Source of the DNA: Candidatus Siliceabacter maunaloa
GTDB lineage: Bacteria > Actinomycetota > Thermoleophilia > Solirubrobacterales > Solirubrobacteraceae
Direction: 5' to 3'
Length of the DNA stretch: 62,787 nt
Assembly: GCA_024330185.1 (NCBI GenBank)
Contig: JANDLV010000019.1
Span: 1-62,787, forward strand
The translations under genes and the position numbers were made by a program. The notes beneath the pieces are model-generated. The model was not told the DNA's origin, did no database searches, and saw only the letters and a list, made by a program, of their open reading frames with translations. Position 1 is the stretch's first letter, and each line of letters begins with the position of its first letter. Below are positions 27,794 to 35,912 of this stretch, piece after piece.

Positions 27794-28557
27794 GAGTCCT
27801 CCCCCCTGCCGATCTGCTTGCTCTCGCCGCCGCTCTCGCCCTCGCCGGAGCCCAGCTCGGCCCGCATCTTGGCCAGTTCGTCGTCGACGCCCTGGCCGGT
27901 GGACAGCTCCGCGAGCTGGCGGTCGATGTCGTCGCCGCCACCCCCGCCGATCTGGGTGAGGTCGTCGAACGTGCCGGAGGCCTCGAGCTCCTCGACGGCG
28001 CCCGCGCGGGCCTTCATCTGCTCGGTCTTGTCCTCGGCGCGCTGCATGGCCAGACCGATGTCGGCCATCTCCTCGCCCACGCCCGTGGCGGCCTCGGAGA
28101 TCTTCACCTGGGCCTCGGCGGCGGAGTACTGCGCCTTGATGACCTCCTTCTTGGTCTTGAAGGCCTCGATCTTCTGGCGCAGCTTCTTCTCGTTGTCGGT
28201 GAGCTTCTGCTGCTGCTCCTCGAGCTCGGAGACCTGCCCGTCGAGCGACTGCATCTCGTTCTGGGCGAGCTGCTTGCGCTCCAGCGCGGTGCGGGCCAGC
28301 TCCTCGTTGCCCGCGTTCAGGGCAGTGCGGGCCTGGCCGTCGAGCTTGACCACGGACTGCTCGAGCCGTTCGGCCTGCATCTGCAGGCGCTTCTTGGACG
28401 TCACCACGTCGGCGATGCCCTTCTTGACGCTCTGCAGCGACTCGAGCTGTCGCTGGTAGCTGTAGTCGAGCGTCTCCTGAGGGTCCTCGGCGCGGTCGAG
28501 GAAACTGGAGACCTTCGCCTTGATGGTGGTGGACATACGCCCAGCCAGGCCGGCCAT
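27790..28557 (-). CDS. pspA: phage shock protein A (PspA/IM30/Vipp1)
   Basis: 255-residue ESCRT-III-like coiled-coil protein: N-terminal amphipathic helix, then long coiled-coil helices to ~190 and a Gly/acidic C-terminal part. It polymerises on damaged membranes. Start 28557 has GGGAGG 6 nt upstream. The leader contains a copy (28579-28611) of the GC-rich element found in tandem at 21584-21670. It forms an operon with pspAA. Confidence 0.93.
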   Translation of the reverse strand: MAGLAGRMSTTIKAKVSSFLDRAEDPQETLDYSYQRQLESLQSVKKGIADVVTSKKRLQMQAERLEQSVVKLDGQARTALNAGNEELARTALERKQLAQNEMQSLDGQVSELEEQQQKLTDNEKKLRQKIEAFKTKKEVIKAQYSAAEAQVKISEAATGVGEEMADIGLAMQRAEDKTEQMKARAGAVEELEASGTFDDLTQIGGGGGDDIDRQLAELSTGQGVDDELAKMRAELGSGEGESGGESKQIGRGEDS

Positions 28558-28578
28558 GGGGACCTCCCGATTGAAAAT

Positions 28579-28611
28579 GGTTTCGCCTTCGGTCGCCGGA
28601 ACCGGCGAGCT
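28579..28611 (-). repeat. GC-rich structured element in pspA leader, copy 3
   Basis: On the minus strand it reads AGCTCGCCGGTTCCGGCG, then ACCGAAGGCGAAACC. It contains the palindrome TCGCCGG-TT-CCGGCGA and matches copy 1 at 21584 with about two differences up to GGCGAAA. It ends 21 nt before the pspA ATG, so it would lie in the mRNA leader or promoter. Confidence 0.6.
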
Positions 28612-28648
28612 CCGGCCACGAATGACTCTCGCTCTCGTAGCTGCGAAT

Positions 28649-30091
28649 CTAGCGGCTGCGCACAGAACGGACGTACTCGGGCTCCGCGCGCGCGTCGCCC
28701 GAGACCGCGGTCAGGCGGTACAGGCCAGGGGTGGGAAGGCGCACGCGCGCGCTCCACGTGCCGTCGGCGGCCCTGCGGGCGCCAACGCTGCGCACCCAGC
28801 GGTAGCGCCCGTCGACCTGGCGCGAGACGGCCACGCGCACCGGTGCGTCGCCGTCCACCGTGCCGCGCAGCAGCACGCCGATCCCCTTGGCGCGCACGCG
28901 CCTCGTGGCGGCCGCGCGGGCGGTGACCGCCGACGGCTCGGGGGGCGGGGCGGACGCAACGCCGCGTGCCGCCCGCGCGGCGAGCGCGCGGATCTCGCGG
29001 AGCTGGCGGTACAGCGCGCTGCCCGGGCACTCGGTCTGGTTGGCGTCGCGATGGCCGTTGATGCGCTGGAAGGTGACGGCGCGGTCCTCTGCGAAGCGGT
29101 TGGTCTCCCCGCCCGCCGATACCACCGAGACCTCCCCATCCGTGGGAACGCCGTGGCGAGCCAGCTTCCAGCCGATCAGCTCGCCCAGGGCGGCGATGGT
29201 GGCCCGGGTGGCGGGGGAGGACCCGTGAGTACCCAGCACGGCGATGCCGGTCGACTGCGCGTTCCAGCCCTGGGCCTGGGCGCCGATCACGGCGCGCTCG
29301 AGCCCGCCCGCGCGGCCCTCGAAGATCTGGCCGTAGCGGTCGACGAGGAAGTTGTAGCCGATGTCGTTCCAGTCGTTGGCGTCCAAATGGAACTTCGCGA
29401 TGGCCAGGACGATGGCGGGCGAGTCCTCGGGACCGTACGAGTTGGCGTTGACCGTGTGATGCACGAAGGCCATCTGCACCTGGCCGTAGGAGGGGTCCTC
29501 CTTCGGGGGCTCACCGTCGCCACCCCAGCCGGCTCGCAGCACGATCGGCGGGCCCCCGCCGGGCGCGGGCGCTGCGGCGGCGCGACCCCGGATGTTCCCG
29601 CGCGGGGCCGCGGCGCGACTGGCGACGAACTGGACCCGCGGCGGCGGAGCGCCGGCAGGCACGCGCAGCTGCAGCTCGTCCGCGCCGCCGAACCAGGCCG
29701 GCTCGGTGGCGCGGCGGACCTCGCCGTCGGGGGCGTGGTCGCCGCCCGCGTGGAGGGTGAGCCAGCCGCTCCAGCGCCCGCCGCGCCGGCGGGCGCGTAC
29801 CTGGGCGTCGACCGGCGGCGCGCCGGGCCAGCGCAGGCCGACGAGGTCGAAGCGCCGTGGGGCGTCCAGCACACGGCTGGTCCGGTGCCCGGCGGCCGCC
29901 CGGGCCTCGCCGCCCCCGCCGAGGTCGTCGGAGCCGAGCTGGAGCGCGAAGCCCACCGGGCGGGCGGGCGCGCCGCCAGCCAGAGCGCCCAGCGGGCGCA
30001 GCCAGGCCTGGGCGGTGCCCAGCGCCACGGTCCCGGCGCCCAGCGCGACGAGCCGGCGGCGGGTCAGGTCGTGCAGGGAGCGCTGGACCAT
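28649..30091 (-). CDS. Tat-exported PGRP/N-acetylmuramoyl-L-alanine amidase
   Basis: 480-residue exported amidase. A twin-arginine signal (TRRRLVALGAG, residues 10-20) precedes a ~150-residue N-terminal region, the PGRP/amidase_2 domain (~185-380) with zinc ligands His in FVHHTVN, His in INGHRD and Cys in TECPG, and a C-terminal beta domain. It should cleave the sugar-peptide bond of peptidoglycan. A zinc enzyme exported by Tat is consistent with folding before export. No operon partner is evident. Confidence 0.9.
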   Translation of the reverse strand: MVQRSLHDLTRRRLVALGAGTVALGTAQAWLRPLGALAGGAPARPVGFALQLGSDDLGGGGEARAAAGHRTSRVLDAPRRFDLVGLRWPGAPPVDAQVRARRRGGRWSGWLTLHAGGDHAPDGEVRRATEPAWFGGADELQLRVPAGAPPPRVQFVASRAAAPRGNIRGRAAAAPAPGGGPPIVLRAGWGGDGEPPKEDPSYGQVQMAFVHHTVNANSYGPEDSPAIVLAIAKFHLDANDWNDIGYNFLVDRYGQIFEGRAGGLERAVIGAQAQGWNAQSTGIAVLGTHGSSPATRATIAALGELIGWKLARHGVPTDGEVSVVSAGGETNRFAEDRAVTFQRINGHRDANQTECPGSALYRQLREIRALAARAARGVASAPPPEPSAVTARAAATRRVRAKGIGVLLRGTVDGDAPVRVAVSRQVDGRYRWVRSVGARRAADGTWSARVRLPTPGLYRLTAVSGDARAEPEYVRSVRSR

Positions 30092-30231
30092 GTCGGGCGG
30101 GGGAACACCGCGGCAGGTCGCAGGTTGCGCACGGCGTGCAGACCGGCGTTGGCGAGGTGTGACTTTATGGCTGCCTCAGGAGAGGGCGGGAGGCTGGCCA
30201 CCGTCCATCGCACCCGTCATCGGAGATCGTC

Positions 30232-30483
30232 ATGAAGGTGCCCATGCTTCCCACCGTCCAGCGCGACCGGCAGGACGGCAGCGAGGGTCCCCGCACCCCG
30301 GCCCCGGGCTACCGCGAGCGCCTGCTGTTGGCCGAGCTGCAGACCGGCCGCCTGAGCTCCGCGGCCGACGCCCGCGCCGCCAGCCGGGCGGCACAGCGCT
30401 GCGGCCGGCGCGACCTGGCCCGGCGTGCCGACCGGGTCCGCGCCTCGCTGGCCGCGAGCCACCGGCCCGCCCGGCCTCGCTGA
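30232..30483 (+). CDS. small basic hypothetical protein
   Basis: Unrecognised 83-residue Arg/Ala-rich protein with helical central part (RLLLAELQTGRLSSAADARA). No signal or membrane helix. It lies divergently from the amidase, without a clear Shine-Dalgarno; codon pattern is compatible with coding. Low certainty. Confidence 0.4.
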   Translation: MKVPMLPTVQRDRQDGSEGPRTPAPGYRERLLLAELQTGRLSSAADARAASRAAQRCGRRDLARRADRVRASLAASHRPARPR

Positions 30484-30591
30484 CAGCCTCCGTCGGCTCC
30501 GGGTCGACCGTTGTGACGGCGGTGGCGGCCCTGGCGCCGCGCACGCCGCGACCGGCGAGTCTGCTGCGCCCCGCCGCTAAGGTCACCCGCC

Positions 30592-31917
30592 ATGCCGCGC
30601 CGCGCCATCCCGCTCGCCGCACTCCTGGCCGTGCTCATGATGGCGCTGGGGGCGTGTGGGCGCGATGACGGACCGGGCGAGATCTTCAGCCCCGACCTCG
30701 GAATCGAGGGCACTGAGGAGAACGCCGCGCTGGAGCTGGGCTTCCCGACGTTCGCCACCAAGAACACGACGCGGGTGGGGGGCGCCGACCCGATCGCCAA
30801 CGCCGCCGCCGTGGCGCGCGCCTCGTTCCCCGGCGACCAGCAGCGTCCCGCCGCCGTGGCCCTCGTGGACGTGGGCGACTGGCGCGCCTCGATCGCCGCC
30901 TCATCCCTGATGGGCACCGACCTGAAGGCCCCGGTGCTGTTCACCGACGGCGACGACATCCCTGCGGCCACCCAGCGTGCGCTGGAGGAGCTGGAGCCCT
31001 CGGGCGCCCAGGAGGCGGGCGGCGCGCAGGTCATCCTGATCGGCGACGCACCCACTCCCTCCGGCTACGAGACCACGGAGGTGCGCGGGAGCAACCCCGC
31101 CGCCCTGGCCCGCGCCATCGACGCGCTGGCCATCGCGGCGCAGGGCAGCCCCAGCGACACCGTCGTCATCGCCACCGCCGAGCAGGCGCCCTTCGCGATG
31201 CCCGCCGCGGGCTGGGCGGCCAAGTCCGGCGACCCGGTCCTCTACGTCAACGACGACGGGGTCCCGCGCGAGACGCGGGAGGCACTGCGCAGCCACCAGC
31301 AGCCGCGCATCTACGTCCTCGGACCCACGCGCCTCATCTCTTCCAAGGTGACCAAGGTCCTGCGCGAGCTCGGCACGGTCACCCGCGTGGGTGGCCGGGA
31401 CCCAATCTCCAACGCCGTCGAGTTCGCCACGTTCAACGACGGCCAGTTCGGTTGGGGGCTCGTCGATGCGGGGCACGGCCTCGTGCTGCTCAACGGGAGC
31501 AACCCCGCGGACGCCGCCGCGGCCGCCCCTCTGTCGACGTCGGGCAAGTACGGCCCGCTGCTCCTCGTCGACGACGCCGAGGAGCTCCCCGGGCCGGTGC
31601 GCGAGTTCCTCCTGGACATCCAGCCCGGCTTCGACGAGGACCCCGTGCGCGGGGTCTACAACCACGCGTGGATCATCGGCGACGAGACCGCGCTGACCAC
31701 GACGGTCCAGGCCCAGATCGACGCCCTCCTGGAGATCGTGCCCGTGGATCCGACGCCACCCGCCGAGGAGGTGGAGGAGCCAGAGCCAGAGCCAGAGCCC
31801 GAGCCGGAGCCCGAGGAGGAGGAGCCCGACGACGAGGAGGACGACGAGGACGCTCCGTCGCCCACCGACCCGGCCCCCGAGCCGCTGCCCATCCCGACTC
31901 CCACCACACCGCAGTGA
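30592..31917 (+). CDS. cell wall-binding repeat 2 (CWB2) lipoprotein
   Basis: 441-residue lipoprotein (lipobox LGAC, Cys22) with three CWB2-like units, recognisable by TRVGGADPIANAAAVARASF near 60, an RGSNPAALARAIDAL unit and TRVGGRDPISNAVEFA near 265. CWB2 modules anchor proteins to anionic wall polymers in Firmicutes and occur in Actinobacteria. The tail is an acidic Glu/Pro repeat (residues ~388-410) and a Pro-rich end. The next gene overlaps as GTGA. Confidence 0.85.
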   Translation: MPRRAIPLAALLAVLMMALGACGRDDGPGEIFSPDLGIEGTEENAALELGFPTFATKNTTRVGGADPIANAAAVARASFPGDQQRPAAVALVDVGDWRASIAASSLMGTDLKAPVLFTDGDDIPAATQRALEELEPSGAQEAGGAQVILIGDAPTPSGYETTEVRGSNPAALARAIDALAIAAQGSPSDTVVIATAEQAPFAMPAAGWAAKSGDPVLYVNDDGVPRETREALRSHQQPRIYVLGPTRLISSKVTKVLRELGTVTRVGGRDPISNAVEFATFNDGQFGWGLVDAGHGLVLLNGSNPADAAAAAPLSTSGKYGPLLLVDDAEELPGPVREFLLDIQPGFDEDPVRGVYNHAWIIGDETALTTTVQAQIDALLEIVPVDPTPPAEEVEEPEPEPEPEPEPEEEEPDDEEDDEDAPSPTDPAPEPLPIPTPTTPQ

Positions 31918-32216
31918 GCCAGGCCGAGCACCCAGATCGACTCGGCGAGCGCCACGACGTCACCGTCGAGGACGTACGCCAGCTCATGGGCGCCTCCACG
32001 CCCCACTTCGCGCTGCAGATCCGCAACCGCATCGCGCGGCTGATCGCCCCGCTGACCGCCGGGCATCCGGCGCGGGTGGAGGGCGAGGCAGAGATCGCCC
32101 GGCTCACGGCGCTTGGCTACGCCGGGGAGCAGCGTGGCCTCGCCGCCGAGGGCGGCCTGGACACGCTGCCCTCCGTGGGCACCGGACCGGCCAGCCCGGA
32201 CAGCACGGGCTCGTAG
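31914..32216 (+). CDS. 100-residue conserved-looking hypothetical
   Basis: Unrecognised soluble protein with a helical core (DVRQLMGASTPHFALQIRNR...IARLIAPL). GTG 31914 overlaps the stop of the CWB2 gene (GTGA), which argues for coupled translation. The function is unknown. Confidence 0.65.
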   Translation: MSQAEHPDRLGERHDVTVEDVRQLMGASTPHFALQIRNRIARLIAPLTAGHPARVEGEAEIARLTALGYAGEQRGLAAEGGLDTLPSVGTGPASPDSTGS

Positions 32217-32220
32217 ACGC

Positions 32221-32245
32221 GGTTAGGCCACTCAGCTAACCTGAG
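32221..32245. promoter_or_regulatory. overlapping palindromes, probable VapBC operator
   Basis: GGTTAG-N9-CTAACC (32221-32241) overlaps CTCAG-CTAAC-CTGAG (32231-32245), ending 4 bp before the antitoxin start. Inverted repeats at this place are typical of toxin-antitoxin autoregulation. Confidence 0.5.
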
Positions 32246-32249
32246 CGCA

Positions 32250-32480
32250 ATGAGCGATCCGGTGAGCATCCACGAGGCCAAGACCCACCTCTCCCGCCTG
32301 ATCGCGCGGGCCGAGGCCGGCGAGGAGGTGGTCATCCGCCGCGGACCCACTCCGGTGGCCAAGCTCACGGCGTACGAGCCGCCGCGCGAGCCGCGCGAGC
32401 CTGGTGGCCTCGAAGGCCAGATCTGGATCGCGGACGACTTCGACGAGCCGCTGGAGGAGTTCCGCGACTACATGCCGTGA
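32250..32480 (+). CDS. VapB-like antitoxin (Phd/YefM family)
   Basis: 76-residue Phd/YefM-type antitoxin: MSDPVSIHEAKTHLSRLIAR forms the DNA-binding N-terminus, GEEVVIRRGPTPVAKL is the family signature, and the acidic C-terminus (DDFDEPLEEFRDYMP) would wrap the toxin. The stop overlaps the toxin start (GTGA). Confidence 0.88.
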   Translation: MSDPVSIHEAKTHLSRLIARAEAGEEVVIRRGPTPVAKLTAYEPPREPREPGGLEGQIWIADDFDEPLEEFRDYMP

Positions 32481-32854
32481 GCCGGCTCCTCGTGCACACC
32501 CACGTGGTGCTCTGGTGGCTGGCCGACCACCGGCGCAACTCGGCAACGGTCGACCAGCGACTGCGCGACCCGTACACCGAACCCGTTGTCAGCATCGCCA
32601 GCGTGTGGGAGACCGCCATCAAGATGGCACTGGGCAAGCTCAGCGCGCCGGTCGACCTACCGCAGCAGCTCACTGACCGCGGCTTCACCATCCTGACGGT
32701 CGACCTCGAGCACGCCTGGGCCGTGCGCGGCCTCCCCCACCACCACGGCGATCCGTTCGACCGCATGCTCGTGGCCCAGGCCCTGGTCGAGGATGTCCCG
32801 ATCGCCACCGCCGACCCCCGCTTCGCCGCCTACGGCGTCCGCGTGGTGTGGTGA
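32477..32854 (+). CDS. VapC-like PIN-domain toxin, first catalytic Asp replaced by His
   Basis: 125-residue PIN protein of the LLLDTHVLLWWL subgroup, an RNase toxin neutralised by the gene above. Here the first motif reads LLVHTHVVLWWL, so the magnesium-binding Asp is His (GAC to CAC). Other acidic positions are kept: E in SVWETAIK, D in DPFDRMLVAQA and D in TADPRF. The change probably abolishes or weakens cleavage. GTG start overlaps the antitoxin stop. It is directly upstream of the broken xseA. Confidence 0.85.
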   Translation: MSRLLVHTHVVLWWLADHRRNSATVDQRLRDPYTEPVVSIASVWETAIKMALGKLSAPVDLPQQLTDRGFTILTVDLEHAWAVRGLPHHHGDPFDRMLVAQALVEDVPIATADPRFAAYGVRVVW

Positions 32855-32857
32855 GTA

Positions 32858-33857
32858 GTGAGTAGCCTCGGCCCGACCGTGCAGGAACGCCCGGCCGGCA
32901 TCGACGGCTCACCGGCCCCTGGCCGGTCGGCGAGTACGCCCAGCGCCTGCGGGGCTGGCTGCGCGACGCGCGCGACTCCAGCTCTTCGGCGAGGTGTGGA
33001 ACCTGCGTGAGACCCGGGTTCGGGTGTACTTCGAGCTGCGCGACGCCCAGGGGGCGCTGCCGTGCGCGATGTGGGGCGACGACCTCGTCGCGCTCGGCCT
33101 CAGCCCCGGTGTGCTGACCGACGGCGCGCAGGTCGTGGTCGGAGGCGGCCTCGACTACTACCCGGGCGCCGCGACCTCCTCGCCCGCCTTCTCCTTCCAC
33201 GTCACCGACCTGCGCGTCGCCGGGGAGGGCGACTGCTCGCCCAGCTCGACCGCCTGCGCAAGCGCCTGGACGGCGAGGGCCTGTTCGCGCCCCAGAGAAG
33301 GCGCTGCGCCGCCCGGTCGTGCCACGCACGATCGGCGTGGTCACGGGCGAGGGCGGCAAGGCACGCGACGACGTGCTGGCCGGCCTGGCCCGCCGCGGCG
33401 CGCGCAGGCCCGCGAGCAGGTGCTCCGTGACGCCGAGCGGCTGGCCGTGCACGCAGGCCGCGCGGTGGTCGACCGGGGGCGCACGCTGGCCCGCCTCTCG
33501 CGGGCGCCGGGGGCGCACCTGGAGCGCGAGCGCGGCCGCCTGCACCAGAGCCTGCGCGAGATGCGCGCCGCCGCCCGACGCGGAACGCAGCGCGAGCGCG
33601 AGCGCACCGCACGTCACGCGCTCATCCTGGACCGCAAGGTGAAGGCCGCCGGGCTGGACGGGCGTCGCCGTCAGCGCCTCGACGCCCTGGCCGCCGCACT
33701 GGGCGCCCACGACCCCCAGCGAATGGTCGAGCGTGGCTACGCCCTGGTCGAGGACGCCGACGGCGGCGTGGTCACCTCCGCCGCCACGGCCCGCGAGCGC
33801 GGCGCGCTGCGCCTGCGCTTCGGCGACGGCGCCGTGGATGCGACCGTGGATCGATGA
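32858..33857 (+). pseudogene. xseA: exonuclease VII large subunit, remnant with frameshifts and core deletion
   Basis: Pieces of XseA are found in several frames: PWPVGEYAQRLRGWLRD, then LQLFGEVWNLRETRVRVYFE (OB-fold), then LLAQLDRLRKRLDGEGLF, then VPRTIGVVTGEGGKARDDVL, and finally the C-terminal coiled coil ending RMVERGYALVEDADGG. At least four frame changes occur near 32919, 32970, 33229 and 33294. After LAGLARRG the sequence jumps straight to AREQVLRDAERL, so most of the catalytic core (about 170 residues including the GGGS.EDL region) is absent. Exonuclease VII cannot be active from this copy. The xseB gene downstream is intact and overlaps it by ATGA. Confidence 0.88.
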
Positions 33858-34096
33858 GCGAGCAGGAGCTCAGCTACGAGGCCGCCACGGCGCGCCTGGA
33901 GGAGATCATCAAGCGCCTGGACTCCGCGGAGGCCGGCCTGCGCGAGACCCTGGACCTGTGCCGGGAGGGCCGCAGCCTCGTCGAGCGCTGCGCCGCCGAG
34001 CTGGAGGCCGTGGGCAAGGGGCTCGAGGAGCTGCGCCTCGACGAGCTCGTCGCCCGCCTGGCCAACGGCGCCGACGGCGCGGACCCCGCCCGGTAG
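33854..34096 (+). CDS. xseB: exonuclease VII small subunit
   Basis: 80-residue XseB with the signature LSYEAATARLEEIIKRLDS and LRETLDLCREGRSLVERC. XseB helices normally wrap the XseA coiled coil, which is still encoded in the upstream remnant. The start overlaps the xseA end (ATGA). Confidence 0.92.
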   Translation: MSEQELSYEAATARLEEIIKRLDSAEAGLRETLDLCREGRSLVERCAAELEAVGKGLEELRLDELVARLANGADGADPAR

Positions 34097-34119
34097 GCCG
34101 AGCCCTCCGGCGCTCCCGG

Positions 34120-35904
34120 TCAGCCGGCCCCGACCCCTGCCCCGGCCCCGCGCTCCCGCACGTCATCCTGCCTTTCACCGTTGGACCGGAAGCGGTGGGC
34201 CAGGGGCATGCGCCGGTCCTGGCCGAAGGCGCGTGCGCTGATGCGGATGCCGGGCGGCGCCTGGCGGCGCTTGGGCTCGGCGCGCTCGACCAGGTCGACG
34301 ACGCGCCGGACCACGTCCGGATCGTGCCCGCGGGCCACCAGGTCGTCGGGATCCTCATCCTCCTCCACGTAGGCCTGGAGGATCGGGTCGACCTCCTCGA
34401 AGGGCGGCAGGCCATCCTCGCGCCAGGTGCTCGGCCGCACGCCCCCGTGGGGATCCCCCAGGATCGCGGCGGGGATGGGCCCGGGCGCGTTCCCCTGGCG
34501 CCAGCGCGCGAGACGCACCACCGTGGTGCGCGGGACGTCCTTGAGCGGCGCGAAGCCGCCGAACGTCTCCCCGTAAAGGGTGGCGTAGCCGCAGGCCAGC
34601 TCGGATTTGTTGCCCGTGGACAGCAGCAGCCGGCCGGGTACGTTGGCCAGCGCCATGAGCACGTTGGAGCGTATGCGCGCCAGCACCCGCTCCTCGGTCG
34701 ACCCCTCGCCGGAGCTCAGCGCCGGCGTGCCCAGGGCGCACTCGTAGGCGTCGCGCAGCCCCGCGACGGGAACCTCACGCAGCTCGCAGCCCAGTGCCGC
34801 CGCCAGCTCACGGGCCGCATGCTCGGCGTCGCGGTCGCTGTCCGCCGCGGGCATGAGCACCGTGGTGACCCGGTCGGGGCCCAGCGCCTCGCAGGCCAGG
34901 ACCGCCACCAGCGAGGAGTCGATGCCGCCACCCAGGCCGACCACCGCGTGATCGAGCCCGTTCTTGACCGCCTGGTCGGCGATCCCCAGGCGCAGCGCGG
35001 TCCACAGCTCCGCGTCGGGGTCGAGCACCTCGGCGACGCGCGGCGGGCCGAGCTGGGAGGCCACGTGGGGCAGGCTGACCCGGGGCTCTGCGGCTGTGAC
35101 GTCCTGTGAGGGCGCGGTCGACTCGTCGTCGGCGTCGGCGCGTAGACGCGGGTCGCGCAGCCGCGCGGCGCGCACGAGGCGCAGGTCGAGCGACACCAGG
35201 AGCAGCTCCTCGGCGAAGGGCTCGGCGCGCGCCACCACCCGGCCACGGTGGTCGACCACCGTGGAGCCGCCGTCGAAGACCAGCTCGTCCTGGCCGCCCC
35301 AGCAGTTGGCGTAGGCGATCGGGCACACCAGCTCACGGGCGCGGTGGGAGAGCATGGCCTCGCGGTCGCGGGCCTTGCCCATCTGGAACGGGGAGGCCGA
35401 GGCGTTGAGGATCAGCTCGGCCCCCGCGCGAACCGCCGCGGTGGCCGGGCCGTCACCGATCCACAGGTCCGCGCAGACGCACAGGCCCACCAGCCGGTCG
35501 CCGATGCGCACCACCACGGGACCGCTGCCGCGGCCGAAGTAGCGTCCCTCGTCGAAGGTGCCGTAGTGGGGCAGGTGGCGCTTCTCGTAGACCGTCCGGA
35601 TCTCGCCCTCCGCGGCCACCACGAGCGTGTTGTGCAGGTCGCGCGGGCCGTTGAGGGGCACGCCGAAGGCGACCACCACATCCTGGGCCGCGGCGGCCAC
35701 CTCCTCGGCCGCCGCAGCACACGCGGCCAGGAAGTCGGAGCGCAGGAGCAGGTCCTCGGGCGGATAGCCGCACACCGCCAGCTCGGGAAAGAGCACGAGC
35801 TGCGCGCCGGCCGCTCGCGCGTCGTCGATCCGCTCGCGCATGACGGCGACGTTGCCCGGCAGGTCCCCGATCACCGGGTTGACCTGCGCGAGGGCGACGA
35901 CCAA
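34120..35904 (-). CDS. nadE: glutamine-dependent NAD synthetase with altered signature residues
   Basis: 594-residue two-domain enzyme: N-terminal nitrilase-type glutaminase (Glu in FPELAVCGYPPEDLL, Lys in YEKRHLPHYG, Cys in VCADLW) and C-terminal NAD synthetase (TGNKSELACGYATLYGE). It makes NAD from NaAD and glutamine. Several usual positions differ: the PP-loop is GLGGGIDSS rather than SGGIDS, the CED of the glutaminase is CAD, and the KPPSAELRP segment reads GDPHGGVRP. It may be lineage variation or reduced activity. It is convergent with xseB. Confidence 0.88.
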   Translation of the reverse strand: MVVALAQVNPVIGDLPGNVAVMRERIDDARAAGAQLVLFPELAVCGYPPEDLLLRSDFLAACAAAAEEVAAAAQDVVVAFGVPLNGPRDLHNTLVVAAEGEIRTVYEKRHLPHYGTFDEGRYFGRGSGPVVVRIGDRLVGLCVCADLWIGDGPATAAVRAGAELILNASASPFQMGKARDREAMLSHRARELVCPIAYANCWGGQDELVFDGGSTVVDHRGRVVARAEPFAEELLLVSLDLRLVRAARLRDPRLRADADDESTAPSQDVTAAEPRVSLPHVASQLGPPRVAEVLDPDAELWTALRLGIADQAVKNGLDHAVVGLGGGIDSSLVAVLACEALGPDRVTTVLMPAADSDRDAEHAARELAAALGCELREVPVAGLRDAYECALGTPALSSGEGSTEERVLARIRSNVLMALANVPGRLLLSTGNKSELACGYATLYGETFGGFAPLKDVPRTTVVRLARWRQGNAPGPIPAAILGDPHGGVRPSTWREDGLPPFEEVDPILQAYVEEDEDPDDLVARGHDPDVVRRVVDLVERAEPKRRQAPPGIRISARAFGQDRRMPLAHRFRSNGERQDDVRERGAGAGVGAG

Positions 35905-35912
35905 GGCGCGCC

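Noticed and set aside
31780-31860. Glu/Pro codon repeat in the CWB2 gene as a DNA repeat of interest
   Set aside because: It is explained by the acidic Pro/Glu tail of the lipoprotein.
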